DNA from: RHLJ01 sp963974345
GTDB taxonomy: Bacteria > Bacteroidota > Rhodothermia > Balneolales > Balneolaceae
DNA length: 64,000 nt
Assembly: GCA_963974345.1 (NCBI GenBank)
Contig: CAXBBW010000001.1
Location: 124,001-188,000 of the forward strand
Direction: 5' to 3'
Made by a program: the position numbers and the translations under genes. This document shows positions 63,422 to 64,000 of this stretch, in pieces (the stretch's first letter is position 1; each line of letters begins with the position of its first letter). Under the pieces are notes generated by a model. That model was not told where the DNA came from. It ran no database searches and worked only from the letters and a program-made list of their open reading frames with translations.

Positions 63422-64000
63422 TTACTTCACCACCCAAGTTTCTCCACCACTAATCAAAGCATCTAAGTCGGCTTCGCCTTGAGTGTCTTTGGCATGTTGA
63501 ACTTGAGCTACAACTCCTTTGTCGTAGCAAGGCCGGTCAATCGCATAAAGAACGCCAAATGGACGTGGAAACTGAACTCCTTTACCATTAGCAGGGTGCT
63601 CAAAGAATCGAGATAACAAATGGGCTTTAGTTGTATCCTGCTCATCATGAACCCATAAATCATCTTTCGAGAAACTATCGCCCAGCTGAACTACTTCAGG
63701 CATCAATCCATTTAAGCGAACACCTTTGTCATTGTCTTTTCCAAAAACTAACGGCTGACCGTGCTCTAAGTAAATTGCTTCTTGAGGACGAGTTTTCTTA
63801 TCGGTAAATAACTCAAACGCACCATCATTAAACACAATACAATTCTGGTAGATTTCAAGCATCGAAGTCCCTTGATGTCTATGACTTCGTAAAATCATTT
63901 CCTTCAAGTGTTTTGGATCACGATCCATTGCACGAGCTACAAACGCGCCACCTGCGCCTAAACTTAAAGCTAGCGGATTGAAAGGATGATCAATAGAACC
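63422..64000 (-). CDS. korB: 2-oxoacid:ferredoxin oxidoreductase beta subunit (KorB-like), truncated by the window edge
   Basis: The frame is open from the stop at 63422 to base 64000; 192 codons are visible and the N-terminus lies outside. The visible part starts DHPFNPLALSLGAGGAFVARA, followed by DRDPKHLKEMILRSHRHQGTSMLEIYQNC, which resembles the C-terminal half of the thiamine-diphosphate beta subunit of 2-oxoglutarate/2-oxoacid:ferredoxin oxidoreductases. The alpha subunit gene is expected to the right. An internal ATG at 63928 would give a shorter fragment but is not the real start. Confidence 0.85.
   Translation of the reverse strand, partial: GSIDHPFNPLALSLGAGGAFVARAMDRDPKHLKEMILRSHRHQGTSMLEIYQNCIVFNDGAFELFTDKKTRPQEAIYLEHGQPLVFGKDNDKGVRLNGLMPEVVQLGDSFSKDDLWVHDEQDTTKAHLLSRFFEHPANGKGVQFPRPFGVLYAIDRPCYDKGVVAQVQHAKDTQGEADLDALISGGETWVVK

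Noticed and set aside
1..64000. CRISPR arrays, tRNA or rRNA genes, insertion sequences, prophage
   Set aside because: No regularly spaced direct repeats, cloverleaf-like sequence, rRNA stretch or transposase-like frame was seen by reading; only the Xer recombinase is present, and it is housekeeping.

Overview
The window reads as a chromosomal segment of a low-G+C (roughly one third G+C by eye), Gram-negative, heterotrophic marine-type bacterium of the Bacteroidota/Rhodothermota kind, most likely Balneolia-like. This is inferred from the mix of families: DUF2723 glycosyltransferase-like protein, LA_2272-like surface repeats, many SPase I/II-exported hydrolases, HPr kinase without nearby PTS genes, carotenoid glycosylation genes, weak AT-rich ribosome binding sites and many short intergenic gaps. 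No rRNA, tRNA, CRISPR array, insertion sequence or prophage was seen.

Layout. (1) 1-10009, minus strand: a tightly overlapping operon for a Pel-like exopolysaccharide: hybrid REC-histidine kinase, REC-GAF protein, two PelF-like GT4 glycosyltransferases, PelG-like flippase, a degenerate HD-GYP protein, a GH114 (PelA hydrolase-like) lipoprotein and a polytopic membrane protein that runs off the left edge. (2) 10144-16746, plus: small envelope and housekeeping genes (cold-shock protein, PagL-like deacylase, cyclophilin, voltage-gated channel with a zinc ribbon, repeat protein, exported MsrB, PH-domain protein). (3) 16769-19083, minus: exported creatininase overlapping an NSS transporter. (4) 19258-23190, plus: DUF2723 protein, unknown protein, YbeY. 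(5) 23194-29329, minus: MarR/MFP/RND/TolC efflux operon whose RND gene carries a one-base frameshift, with twin MarR-type operators upstream. (6) 29466-39336: DUF445, subtilase lipoprotein, FAD oxidoreductase, DUF971, YajQ, CoA-binding protein, FKBP, THUMP methyltransferase, lysoplasmalogenase. (7) 39518-43940, minus: TPR protein, GAF-PP2C phosphatase, secreted Fn3-like protein. (8) 44200-50794, plus: copper-resistance island (HMA-AraC regulator, CopA ATPase, Met/His-rich exported protein, multicopper oxidase with a CopB-like tail, two tiny membrane proteins). (9) 50937-54586: O-methyltransferase and a CruD/CrtC/CruC-like set for acylated carotenoid glycosides. (10) 54651-64000: Xer recombinase, HPF, HprK, M23 and M28 peptidases, SpoU methyltransferase, OmpR-type regulator, TIM-barrel lipoprotein, BioB and the edge-truncated 2-oxoacid:ferredoxin oxidoreductase beta subunit.

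Two dispersed structured repeat families are visible. One (39361-39503 and 63096-63237) has four consecutive hairpins, one of them with four compensated base-pair changes between copies, and both copies lie between convergent genes. The other is a family of REP-like inverted pairs at 34180, 44788 and 50812. The most interesting biological systems are the variant Pel locus with its own phosphorelay and degenerate HD-GYP protein, the copper island with a metal-binding AraC regulator and a fused oxidase/outer-membrane protein, and the covarying repeat.
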